Below are positions 1-9,339 of a DNA stretch of 64,000 nt, one piece after another (position 1 is the first letter of the stretch; every line of letters begins with the position of its first letter). The stretch is from Cladorhizidae sp. MBARI D1340-BT2. Its lineage: Eukaryota; Porifera; Demospongiae; Poecilosclerida; Cladorhizidae. The notes under the pieces are model-generated. The model did no database searches. It had not been told where the DNA came from and worked only from the letters and a program-made list of their open reading frames with translations. The DNA lies in assembly GCA_028752905.1 (NCBI GenBank), contig JAQNBH010000012.1, positions 28,033,816 through 28,097,815 on the forward strand, written 5' to 3'. The position numbers were made by a program, and so were the translations under genes.

Positions 1-28
1 CGCCCAGCAAGACTTTCATTTTCAGTGC

Positions 29-113
29 CAATAGACTTTCATTTGCATCCATTATAAGTGTAGCCATATAATATGCAAATTGAATAGACTTTCATTTGCA
101 TCCATATAAGTGT
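29..113. repeat. short direct repeat
   Basis: The motif AGACTTTCATTTGCATCCA occurs at about 34-52 and again at about 86-104. A shorter variant (GACTTTCATTTTCAGTGCC) starts at about 10. The region is AT-rich and no function is apparent. Confidence 0.6.
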
Positions 114-119
114 AATACA

Positions 120-590
120 TGTAATATAATAACTTTGCTGTTGCACATCGGCCATAAAGACAGTCATCTCATCGTCGTTACAAGTGTCTACCAAGGGACG
201 GCAATTTGGTGACTCAATGAAGAGCTAAGATGGCCAGTCATATGGCTGTCATAGATCCTGACTTGATCTCCCTTCGATGATGCAACACACCAGTGGTTTC
301 CATCCACATAATGTATCTGTATGGATTCTTGGTTTTGACAAATCCATAATTCTGTCAAAAAAGACAATTTTGCAAACCACCCAGGGATCGAAATTGCTCT
401 TTGAGGATTCTTTGCGCAAGGTTCACATGTTCATCAGTGAGCTGTTTCCCTCTCTTGAGGTCTTCCCTAATGCTTTTTGAAAATGTTAGGGTCTTGCTTC
501 GTTTCCTGGGCTGGGTGAAGTGGCAGTCTCCTGACCTCGCATGCTTCTGTGATGGCAGTTTGTTCCTCAATCCCTTTACCAATTCTATGA
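120..590 (-). pseudogene. C48 (Ulp1)-like cysteine protease domain fragment
   Basis: Read on the minus strand, about 582-355 encodes a segment with LTDEHVNLAQRILKEQF followed by LGGLQ. This resembles the start of the C48-like domain common in invertebrate transposon-associated proteins. After a frame change, about 265-200 encodes GNHWCVASS and then VRIYDSH, which resembles the catalytic-His segment (nHW...vYDS). About 180-120 encodes EMTVFMADVQQQ. A frame change and missing flanks show it is broken. A possible splice acceptor (TTCATAG) lies at about 585. The family call is from recalled motifs, not a search. A host gene relic rather than a transposon piece is possible. Confidence 0.5.
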
Positions 591-786
591 AGGAAAATTG
601 TTATGTAATGGCATTCAGACTTTTTTGGTGTAGGTTGGCATACTGCTTACCACTTCTCTTCAGAGGTCCTTTTGCCTGCACAGCTAAAATTATTACAAAT
701 TGACTAGTATATAATATGAAGACAATAGAATTATGTTAAAATTACAATTATGAAAATTATACAGGATATAGCTATGTTACAGTTAG

Positions 787-1059
787 CTACACCAACCTAG
801 GTGTCCATGCTTTCAATAGTCTCTGCTTTACTTCCGCAGTTTCTACCACAAGCCTTTTCTCTTGGTTACCGATATAACCTTCATGGACATTGAAGTTATT
901 TGCCTTTCTTCTCAAGCTTCTTTTATAGTTGTGTGTGCTATTTATAGGATAGTTTCCAGAATGAATAAATTCAAATACTTCAGAGAAAGAGAATTTTTCT
1001 TTACAACATAAATTTGTCTGCTGGGACGTAATTCCTCGCCCCCGGATGCTTATGCTCAT
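787..1059 (-). pseudogene. region preceding an integrase H2C2 zinc finger (Ginger/KRBA2-like or retroelement), fragment
   Basis: A 90-residue minus-strand ORF contains a YPINSTHNYKRSLRRKANNF segment. It is followed by Gly-rich residues and a segment ending RLVVETAEVKQRLLKAW. This resembles the stretch just before the integrase zinc-binding domain in Ginger/KRBA2-type proteins: a YP motif, a Lys/Arg-rich RRKA.NF block, then a V..TAEVKQ.LL.A block. The expected zinc-binding His and Cys residues and the DDE core do not follow, so it is a relic. Nearby, another minus-strand fragment of this general class lies at 6728-7120, but the order is not collinear, so they are separate copies. Identification is moderate. 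Confidence 0.4.
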
Positions 1060-1215
1060 CGGTTAACGTCCTAGCGGACGAAATATTACGTCCCTAGGAC
1101 GTATACCAATAGGGGACGTTATCCGTTATGACACCGGAATGGCCGGGACAGTCCCGGAATTTTGAGCCTTGTCCTGGTGGTGTCCTTGTCCCGGAAATGT
1201 CCCGGAATATACAGC
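1060..1215. repeat. GC-rich cluster of GTCCCGGAA and ACGTCC motifs
   Basis: In an AT-rich setting this stretch carries several copies of GTCCCGGAA (about 1150, 1191 and 1198) and of ACGTCCTAG/CCTAGGACGT (about 1067-1100). The last are mutually inverted. It could be the end of a DNA transposon or a short CpG-rich control region. No coding content is seen. Confidence 0.4.
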
Positions 1216-1554
1216 TACGCGCACCTTGCGCTTCCCCTCGCTTAGATGGCCACTGCAGTCTCAAGCATGTTTAGTTTAGTCCTTTAACACTCGTAAAGCA
1301 GACACTTTTTAGCAGAGAAAAACTTCAGATAAACAATTACGGGTGTGCGAAACAACCTTTGACCTTGTTTCGATTGGAGGTGAGGCACTCACGTGAAACT
1401 TCTTACGAGCAGCAAAGAAGCAGAGCCATTTTGACAATAAATGGATCAAAGAATTTCAGGGGATAGGGATAGGCAAGAGTTTCAAAGGTATAAATAAAAA
1501 ATATATAATGAAATTGATTGACAAAGTAAGTAAGCATGGAATACAGCAAATAGA
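1216..1554. other. no recognisable feature
   Basis: Neither strand shows a recognisable ORF or repeat here. The stretch separates the CCGGGAC-rich cluster from the 3' end of the LINE fragment. Confidence 0.5.
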
Positions 1555-2395
1555 GGGTAATTTATTATTATTTTTTATTTTATTTTTTTATTACTTCACA
1601 GTATCATATAATTGAGACAATCGAGGTGAGACATGAATAGAAGTACACTGAAGGACAACTAGCCTATGTGACTAGTAGCCTAAACATGCAATGGATAAAA
1701 ATTATTAAATTAATACTTAATTAAAGATAGGAGCGTGGGGTGTATGGGAACAATTTGCACAAGGACATACATAATGAAAGGTACAAGGGGAGTCAGGGTT
1801 GAAGTTGGGTTTGATGTGGCTTAATAAAACCTGCTTGATATTATGCTTGATGGTGCTGGAGGATAGATTGATATCAATAGGCGGAAAGGAGTTCCATAAT
1901 CTTGGTAACCTATTAAAGTAGGTATAGTGTGTAGTGTTTGACGTGCAACGGCTGTGACTCATACGCTGGTTGGTGCCCGATCTTGTAGTGTTAGAACTAA
2001 ATTTGATGAATTTATTAATGTCAAAGTGGCATGCTGGAGATTTGAGGCTTCTCACACAGAACATCACATCATTTAGTACATCAAAGGTAGAAGGTCCAGT
2101 TGAATAAGCCTTGTTTTATAATCAGTTACATAGTCATTTAGAATGAACTTAGTAGCCCTCCTCTGTATCTTTTCAAGCTTCAGGATATCCTTGATTAAAT
2201 GTGGATGCCAAATCTGTGAGCAGTACAAAAGTTGTGATCTTACGACAGATATATACAGAATTTTCTTGGCTGATACAGAATCAGCTGAGCTGAATGTGCG
2301 CCGTAGTAGCCCAATGATTTTATATGCCCTTGAGGCCAGATGATTATAATGAGCTGTCCAAGAGAGATCAATAATAACATCATGGGTATAGTGTG
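1555..2395 (-). mobile_element. non-LTR retrotransposon (LINE), 5'-truncated 3' end of reverse transcriptase
   Basis: On the minus strand about 2395-2085 reads as a LINE RT C-terminal region: segments KIIGLLRRTF, KKILYISVVRSQLLYCSQIW, LEKIQRRATKFILNDY and RLIQLDLLPLMY. After a small disruption at about 2080, the ORF 2067-1717 continues with FCVRSLKSP, then TRSGTNQRMSH and LPRLWNSFPPID, and ends in a Cys-rich CPCANCSH segment. TRS..N and LWN.LP are typical of the C-terminal end of CR1/L2-like LINEs. The A- and AATAAA-rich tract at about 1556-1600 (read on the minus strand) is a plausible 3' tail. It is 5'-truncated and abuts a hAT fragment at about 2396. Confidence 0.75.
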
Positions 2396-3570
2396 CTGCT
2401 TGTGTTCAATGCAATAGTAATGTCAGTAGTCTTGCCTTCATTTCAGGTCACTTGTATGCCCGATGTACTCTGTGTGCAATCGACTTTGGTGTTACGCATG
2501 GTGGCCGTAATGATGTCACATCTCACCTCAAGAGCAAGAAACATAAGGATATGTCAAAGGCTGTGCTATCAACTATTCCAATCACCTCTCTCTTCCAACA
2601 TCAGAGAAGTGATCAAGTAATCGAAGCAGAGGTCAGGTGGGCTACATTTGTTGCTAAGCACAACATATCCTTTCTGTCTAGTGACCATGCCACCAAGCTT
2701 TTCAGCAAGATGTTCCCAGACTCTGAAATTGCAAAGAAATTATCCTGTTCCCACACCAAAACCACCGCCATAGTGAAGAAAGCTCTTGCTCCTTACTTCA
2801 CACAGAGAGTTATGGAGTCAATGTCAAGTGGTCCATTCTCTTTGATGATTGATGAATCCCATGACAAGAGGGACAAGTCTTGCATAATTATTTTGAGGCT
2901 TCTTGATCCACAAGTAGGTGAAGTACGGACGAGATTCTTGGATATGCCGGTTGTGAACATTGATATAGCTACCAACTTGTTTCAAGCCTTGAAGGAGTCA
3001 CTGACTAAGAATGGGCTCAGCTTTGACAATGCAGTGTCTTTCATGTCTGATACCACCAAAGTTATGAAATGAGTGAGGTCAGGTGTGCAGAAGTTGATTA
3101 AGGATGAGATCCCAACTTTGTATGATGTTGGTTGCATCTGCCATTTGGCTGATTTAACAGTCAAAGCTGGTTTGAAAGTACTCCCAGTGAACATTGACCA
3201 GCTCTTCATCGACATATTCTACTACTTCCATAGCAGCAAGAGAGCAGCAATTTGTCATCCTATGGTGTTCACTTTTCACCACTGAGCCAGGGGTGATTTT
3301 GAAGCATTGCCCCACACGATGGCTCAGCTTGCTGAAGTGTGTGAATCGTTACCTCAGGCAGTATGATGGTTTGAAGTCATTCTTCTTGTCTTGTGAGGAA
3401 GCTAAGGTCTGTAGCATTCTTTCAAGGCTTGAGAATCCTCTGACGAAACCTCTGTTGTTCTTTTATCTTGCCTTTAATGGATCACCTCTTCCAGAAATCG
3501 ACAGAGAATACTACCTCACAGCTGACAGGTCGGCGTATAAAGTGGTCAAGGGAAAGGCGCTCGCTAATTA
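2396..3570 (+). pseudogene. hAT-family transposase fragment (BED-like finger, DUF4371-like core)
   Basis: The ORF 2452-3072 begins at a zinc-finger-like segment (YARCTLCAIDFGV, followed by a VTSHLKSKKHKDM block). It continues with WATFVAKHNISFL, HTKTTAIVKKALAPY and FSLMIDESHDKRDKS (the first catalytic Asp region of hAT). It then has a FLDMPVVNIDIA block. An in-frame TGA follows VMK at about 3070. Further blocks with HLADLTVKAGL and TRWLSLLKCVNR follow in shifted frames to about 3570. The C-terminal dimerisation domain is missing. A TTTCAG immediately before GTCACTTG at 2446 could be a splice acceptor. It is a broken element copy, distinct from the BED-hAT at the unit junctions. Confidence 0.75.
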
Positions 3571-3780
3571 GGGGGCGGGCACTAAAGCTTGCAAGACTAA
3601 CTTCTTTTGTAATCAGGTAGCCAAGGACCCGCTTTCTCTTCAGGCAATATACCGCTAAGGCTGGAAAGCCCTCAAGACAAAGATCAAGCACGTTTTTAGT
3701 ACACACCACACCATAAGGTCACACGAAAAAGGTTCTGGGACAATTGAATTAATTAATACCACATATAATCAGATAAAGAG
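3571..3780. other. unassigned stretch between hAT and M35 fragments
   Basis: A 75-residue minus-strand ORF spans 3482-3709, but I recognise no family and it overlaps the end of the hAT fragment. The TATA-like and GAGAG-rich leader of the M35 family appears in degenerate form at about 3770-3800. Confidence 0.35.
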
Positions 3781-4100
3781 TGAGAGTGAGAGAGGATTGT
3801 CAGATGTGATTCATCAGGTAAAACGTCATGAAAAATGTGGTTTCCTCTGATTCTATCCATTATCTCTGTTAGCAGCGTCAGCTGCAAGCCGTTTATGGCA
3901 ACAATTTTTACTTCTGGTTGACATGAAGTGGGGGAGGACATTACATGCAAAGTTGTGATCACCAGCACTGAGGATCAAGACTGCTACCTTCTGACGAGAA
4001 ACACACCACTCAATGAGCTGGCTTCACACACATTCAAATTTACTCAGAATGGAAATCCAGTGCTCTATGATGGTCTTCTTTACCAACAAACACCTCCAGG
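3781..4100 (+). pseudogene. M35 metallopeptidase, 5' fragment with early stop
   Basis: The GAGAG leader and the start (ATG at 3835, MWFPL) match the intact gene at 37374. The signal peptide and part of the N-terminal domain follow (GEDITCKVVIT, TRNTPLNELASHTFK, GNPVLYDGLLYQQTPP). A TGA replaces the codon just after TIFTSG (about 3920). The homology stops at about 4100 after TPP. The same TGA occurs in the minus-strand copies at 34359-35413 and 44066-45130. This fragment therefore belongs to the left-arm subfamily rather than to the intact right-arm genes. Confidence 0.8.
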
Positions 4101-4790
4101 CCATAAGTTTTACCACTAGAAGATTCCAAACTGTAGAAAAACTAACCCATTTCTTGATTCAGCATTAAAAAATGGGCCTGTCATGGCAATGCATTGGACA
4201 GTCTACACTGTTTAACAACAGTGTATGATCTGTTATCAATATTGCACTATTCCCTTTTGTTGTCTTGGTAAACCTGGGTATAGCTATACATCTACTCTTA
4301 CAGGTAGTTTTTGCATTTTAGAACCTGGAGGCAATTTTGCCACCATGTAAGATTTACTACATGTTGTGATCCTCTATGACAGGCTTTTGTATTATCTATT
4401 TGACAATTCCCATGTCCTTTTTATATTTTGTCAGGGCAAACTATATTTGCCAAAAAATTCAGGGAAAATGCATTCAAATTTTTGTTGCTCATTTCATTTG
4501 TCCAAATATTATGTCATTATGTGGCAGGCCATAAGTATATGCAGCTCCAGAAATTTGTTTGCCATTACCTTTAGATGATAAAAATCACACCCGTTTGTAC
4601 TTTGTCATGACTCCTGACAGACTTATTGAAAAACATGATGTAGCTACCTGTTGCATACAATGATTGCTCTACCACACCATTTGTAGTGAGCTATTTTAAA
4701 CATGTGAAGCTCAATTGGGAAGCTTCTTCTTGGCAGTACAAAGCTAACTGGTAGTGCCACAGTAGATTGTGTAGAGAGAACATTTGGATG
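4101..4790. other. unassigned DNA between two M35 copies
   Basis: The M35 homology ends abruptly at about 4100 and a second, more diverged M35 copy begins near 4814. The intervening 0.7 kb shows no recognisable ORF, terminal repeats or simple repeat. It could be an unidentified insertion or ancient intergenic DNA. Confidence 0.4.
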
Positions 4791-4813
4791 CTAATGTCAA
4801 TAATTGGGAAAAA

Positions 4814-5860
4814 ATGTGGCTTTCTTTCCTTTTATCGATTATCACTGTTACCAGTGGTAGCTGCAAACTGTTTACGGCAATAATCTCCACTTCTGGTCGA
4901 TATGAAGTGGGTAAGGACATGACGTGTGAAGTGGTGATCACCAACACTGAGGCTCAAGACTATTGCCTCCTGAAGCGAAACACACCCTTCAATGAGTTGG
5001 CATCACACACTTTCGAAATAACTCGGGATGGAAAACCGATGGTTTTCTCTACCAACGAACACCTCCAACTTCAAAGGAGTTCGTACTGGTTCAGGTAAAA
5101 TCTTCAATCTCTACATCAATCGATCTTTCTCAGTGTTACAGTTTTAAAGTTAATGCTGAGTATAAGGTCATAATGAGATCCATGATAACTTATTACCTAC
5201 ACAACATATCAGACAGCAAGTCTCAGATTATCTCTTCAAATGAACAAATCATTCAAAGTCTTTGGAAATAGGGCAACGAAACCAACCAAAGCACAAGTTA
5301 TTCGTGATGATGTAAAGCTCATGGGCTCTCGTGTTATTTCCAAACTAGGAGATTACGTGACACCATCATTCAGAGGTACACCTACATCTGATGACAAAAC
5401 AACTGCCATCAAGGTATACAATGCTACTTAAAAAATGTAGTCAAAAGTAGAGCAAGCGTGTACAGTAAGTTGATAAATTGGTTTTCGCCTTTATCGATTC
5501 ATGGGTAGGATGGAATTAATCCAAAGTCAAGAAATCTATGGAGACGAGAAGGTACATTTTCTACTTTGATGGTGATCTTTGCAATGAATATGAATATATC
5601 ATCGCTTATACCTGCTTCAGGTGCACAACTCTGTATTTCTGTGATTTGTATCATCAACAGCCAGACATAGAAGGCTATGATACTAAATTTGGAACTGTTC
5701 TTCATGAGTTATCGCATGCAGCCGCTTCTACTGATGATTTTGTCTATGGCATGAATAACTCTATTGAACTGGCCAAAAATAGCCCACGTGAGGCCATATT
5801 CAATGCTGACAACTATGTTTATTTCTCAGAGTCCTTATCCAAGTATTTATTTGTTACTGT
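4814..5860 (+). pseudogene. M35 (aspzincin) metallopeptidase, diverged pseudogene
   Basis: Homology to the intact gene runs nearly end to end. It has the start ATG at 4814 with a hydrophobic leader and RYEVGKDMTCEVVITNT. A short deletion at about 5038 then shifts the frame after GKPM. ISSNEQ-like and YVTPSFRGTP segments follow at 5220-5400. The catalytic segment (frame of 5538-5909) reads FGTVLHELSHAAASTDDFVYG, which keeps both zinc His, the catalytic Glu and the Asp ligand. The natural stop is replaced, so the frame runs on into 3' flank. It is the most diverged M35 copy here, which suggests that it predates the array. Confidence 0.8.
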
Positions 5861-5909
5861 TGTTGTTGTTCTTAGTTACATATATACGGCGGTGTGCATT
5901 ATATTTTAA

Positions 5910-6719
5910 ATCATTATTATTTTTGTCATTGATAGCGAAGAAACAATCATAGTTAGCCACATATTTATATATAAAACAAAAATCAGACGTTGCCACAAAT
6001 ACCAAAAGAAAAATATTGTGTATATGATGATATATATTGGTATACTGGGGAGATGACACTATTTAGCTTTTTTTCTTCTTCCTATGAATAATGAACTCAA
6101 TATCCAAAGTCTGATTATGAGCATGATATACTATAATAAGTTAATGTTCTATGATCAAGATTCCAGAAAAAATCAAGGGAAAGAGGTTCTAGTGAAGTGT
6201 GGCAGAGACTTGGAGAGAAACAGAAGAACAATGCATAGCTAAAGTGTGAGAAAGCAATTAAGGTGTTTGACAGATGGTAATGGTAGGGCTTGTGTGGAGT
6301 TAGAACTGTCCTGAGGAAAGTGACTGTTTTAAAGTAGAAGGAGCAAGGCCTGAGCACGGAGAGGAGGGAGGGACAATCAGAAGTTCATTGGTGAATACAG
6401 AGTCTGCAAAGTGCTGGATATGGTTTGAAGTATCAAAAAGGATGAGGTGCCTACACATATGTAGACTGCTGTTTTATTAACATGCATGCAGAAATGGAAT
6501 TGACATACCATTGACTGCAGTTGCTTTGAGTGTGGCAAAAGTGGAGGAAGTGGTGATGTCGAGCTTTCATAATTATGTTGAAGAGTCATGAATGATAGAC
6601 TATCACCATCACACTTTGAGCTAGAAGAAGAGTTCTGAGTAGTTGTAGATTCAGAAAAGTGCTTTGAAACAAGTTGGCATCAAAATATTCTTTCAGGAGA
6701 TAAATGTTGACTGCCTTTA
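5910..6719. other. no recognisable gene
   Basis: AT-rich DNA with only short ORFs on both strands that match nothing I recognise. No repeat structure linking it to the array is visible. Confidence 0.5.
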
Positions 6720-6727
6720 AGCACACA

Positions 6728-7120
6728 CCCAGATGATGAATTGGCAAGCTTCCTCTTTACCAAGATGTTCCTTGATCACATATGGCCCTAACCATCTCTT
6801 CTCAAACTTTTCACCTTTACAGCTGTCCCTTTGGGAGTTTCTAAACAATACCTTTGTACTGCATTTCAGGACCTATATACAATGAAATGACCGTATTTTA
6901 TAACTCTACATAAATTCAATATTATAAAATATATAACTACCTTTATTGCAGAACCTCTAATCATAATCCATATCTGTACCAGATCAATAATGGATTTAGC
7001 TGCATAATGGATGCTATTTCTAATTGAGTTCATCAATGCAATGGTACCTGTTGGACTAGTATCATCAGACCCATCAGTTTCTTCTTGTGACCTTTCATCT
7101 TCAACTTCAATAGGAAGCAC
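6728..7120 (-). pseudogene. integrase C-terminal region, Ginger/KRBA2-like, two exon-like blocks
   Basis: On the minus strand the block 7120-6952 encodes MNSIRNSIHYAAKSIIDLVQ and ends ...GSAIK at a GTAGTT donor-like site. A second block from about 6893 begins after ATATAG. It encodes KVLFRNSQRDSCKGEKFEKR followed by WLGPYVIKEHLGK. The blocks join in phase 0. The NS.R.S.KG.K....WLGPY pattern is what I know from the region after the DDE core in KRBA2/Ginger-type integrases. The DDE core itself is not visible. Acidic residues precede the first block. It is probably a fragment of a domesticated or decayed element. Confidence 0.5.
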
Positions 7121-7235
7121 TGGCTAATGTAACAATGAAAACTAAAATAATAAATGACTTGTAATTATTGCCTCACACCTGCAGAACATTATTTCAAATG
7201 GACCAAATTTTGTAGATTTCTGCACTGAAGTGCAA

Positions 7236-7627
7236 CAACAAAAATAATTATATAAATTTTATTTCTTTGACAATGATGACTTTACTTCACTGTGACCGTC
7301 CCGATAGCTTCTGGAGGCTCTTCTTCGGTGGAAAGCTGCAGAACCATCTACTGCAGACTCGCTATCTATCAAAATCCTACGGTGTAGAGGAAAAAAGTCG
7401 CTCCTGGATGTACTCTGTTGTTAGTGACTTTTTTTTTACTGTTGTAGACATAGAGATGCGTAACTTTTGTTTCCCTGGTTCAACAGAGCTGATTCATATA
7501 CCAAGTTATAGCTCTTTCAATTTTCAATCGAATGATATGCTTTGTTTTGGTTACCAAAAAAGGTATGAAAATAAAAAATATTTAAAAAATTAAATAAATG
7601 TGTTGGCTAAAGTTGGCGGTGAAAGGG
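7236..7627. mobile_element. piggyBac-like element, right half only
   Basis: This stretch is the same as the right part of the complete junction elements (for example about 13104-13493). It ends GGCGGTGAAAGGG followed by TTAA (7628-7631). The reverse complement of that end, CCCTTTCACCGCCAAC, is piggyBac-like. The left half is absent; homology starts at about 7236. The 108-residue plus-strand ORF at 7267-7593 recurs in every copy but matches no family I know. A frame on the other strand is rich in acidic residues, and I do not call either as a gene. Confidence 0.65.
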
Positions 7628-8329
7628 TTAAATGACCCATGCATTTATGATACGAAATTGAAAAATGTGCCTGATATCCATTATCCATTGCTTATGTATA
7701 TTGCTTATGGTTGAAATTTATGACACTGTTATCCACTGGAAGGGTTTAGTACTGCTCTCATGACTGACAGCTAATAGGATGCCAGCTCCTGACATGTCTT
7801 ACCCTCTCCATGTTGGGAATGATAAAAATACAAAATCGAAGCAGCTACAGTTAATGATTAATACTAGTCAGAAATTTACTTTAAGTCCCTATCAAGCAAC
7901 CATATAATGATACAGTGATAACATTTTTGTGAACCCACACTGACCACAAACTATGATTATCAACATAGCTTATAATGCAGATTGCTAACAGTCAGCAATC
8001 ATTGTTTTTGGGGGCTATAAGCAGCTAAGGTATTGGAGACAAGGAAGCATGTATAATAATGTCCACAACACAACATTTATATTTTTACATAATATATAAT
8101 TAAGTTTTCATATATGGAGGGAAAAGGAAAAGCAGGCAAAAGAGGCAAAAGAGAGATTAGTTCTCCAAAAGCAGCATCTATCAAATAAAGTTAAGTCCCA
8201 GGATATACTGAAGCTAGCTAGCCAAGGCATTACCAGCGTACGCAAAAATAGCCATTGCGTTTAGAAAACTAACAGGCTAATACTACAGTTATATCCCATT
8301 CACAAACCTAATAAGTCTTCTTGTCTTAT

Positions 8330-9090
8330 CACTTCCTCGTCAGAAACAAAACCACTATTTTGTGCTATAGCGCTAAGCTCTTCCACTCCCATTACAAGAG
8401 TTATGACTGTTGTGGTCATCTTTTCCATGGCTACGGAATATGTGAATGGATAAATTGTAGGTTTGGTGACCAAACTGGAGGCAATGTCTGTGTGGAAGAG
8501 ACAGTGGATGGCAAGGCTGAGGAGGTGGCAGTGGAAGCAATGAAAGAGGGTGATGGTTGGATTTGTTGTTGAGTCTGAGTTGGGGCTGGGGTGTGTAAGT
8601 AGGTGTGGTTGATACTGATGTTGGTTGAGGCATGGGTGTGGTCAATTCTGTTGTAGGTTGAGGCTGGAGTATGGAAGTCAGTGTGGTCAATATACTGATG
8701 TGGTTTGAGGCTGGGGTGTGGTCAATACTGATGTGGTTTGAGGCTGGAGTGTGGTCGATACTGAAGTATCTGGAAGTGCATGTTGTAGTGTTTGCAGAGT
8801 CTGATGTGGAAGCAACCACAGAGTCTTTTACTGAGATGGGTGTGGTAAAAGCAGCATTCAAATGTACTTGGGTCGATGGGTTGGGTAAAGGTGTCGTGTG
8901 TAATGCGGCAGGTATCGCGAAGGAATGAGCATCTTCCCTAAATATATTTTATCAACATTTGTTCACTAAAATTTCCTTACCTTCTTGCAGGCCTTCAAAT
9001 TCCTCAACACTTCCATCTGCAAATGGCTCATCCAAGTCCCTATCTGCATCCAATGCCTTGAGGACCTCCTTACAAAGAGAAACATTGTCT
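8330..9090 (-). pseudogene. coding relic: acidic exon plus Ser/Thr/Pro-rich exon (possibly piggyBac N-terminus)
   Basis: On the minus strand about 9080-8985 encodes EVLKALDADRDLDEPFADGS followed by VEEFEGLQEG, then a good donor (GTAAGG). This acidic pattern resembles the N-terminus of some piggyBac-type transposases. After an intron-like 43-nt stretch ending in TTTAG, an ORF (8861-8373, 162 residues) is rich in Thr, Pro, Ser and His. It is built partly on a 33-bp repeat. In another frame, about 8440-8330 encodes MTTTVITLVMGVEELSAIAQ and then a SDEEVIRQED block, which recurs in U4 and U5. Joining the two exons at the obvious sites puts the second into a closed frame, so I treat it as broken. 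The family assignment is weak. Confidence 0.35.
8570..8775. repeat. imperfect ~33-bp minisatellite
   Basis: Units like TGTGGTCAATACTGATGTGG followed by TTTGAGGCTGGGG recur about five times with drift. They are near-perfect at about 8688-8770. On the minus strand the repeat encodes the DHTPASNHISI motif. The same array is present in U2, U3 and U6. Confidence 0.7.
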
Positions 9091-9244
9091 TTTTGTTATC
9101 CTATTTTTAATATGTATAAGTCACAATTGTTTTCAAGATGTTATAGCAAGTGCTATATAGTGCTATATAATAAAGGCACTATCATGAACTTACAGTATTA
9201 TAGAGCGGTATCGCAGCAATGGATCCTTAGCCGATCGCAAGGCT

Positions 9245-9326
9245 GACGCCATTTGGCGTCAACCGCCGTTATGAGCACGCAAGGGCGTGACGCCAAATGG
9301 CGTCTGAGCACGCACGCCAATTGGCG
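9245..9326. repeat. cluster of GC-rich palindromes
   Basis: GACGCCATTTGGCGTC (9245-9260) and GACGCCAAATGGCGTC (9288-9303) are each near-perfect hairpins and are exact reverse complements of each other. ACGCCAATTGGCGT (about 9313-9326) is a perfect palindrome. They sit upstream of the acidic exon on the minus strand. That is where subterminal repeats of a piggyBac-type element would lie. Repeated in U2 (15117-15200), U3 (27626-27710) and U6. Confidence 0.65.
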
Positions 9327-9339
9327 TCTATCGCGTTCG

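Noticed and set aside
3482..3709. 75-residue minus-strand ORF at the end of the first hAT fragment
   Set aside because: No recognisable motif, overlaps the hAT remnant on the other strand.
7267..7593. 108-residue ORF (MTMMTLLHC...) repeated at 13133, 18998 and partly elsewhere
   Set aside because: It is repeated only because the piggyBac-like element is. It is broken in other copies (31512 and 41474 regions) and matches no family I know.
8671..8928. Plus-strand ORF with repeated MWFEAGVWSIL
   Set aside because: Shadow of the 33-bp minisatellite, opposite the Ser/Thr/Pro-rich frame.
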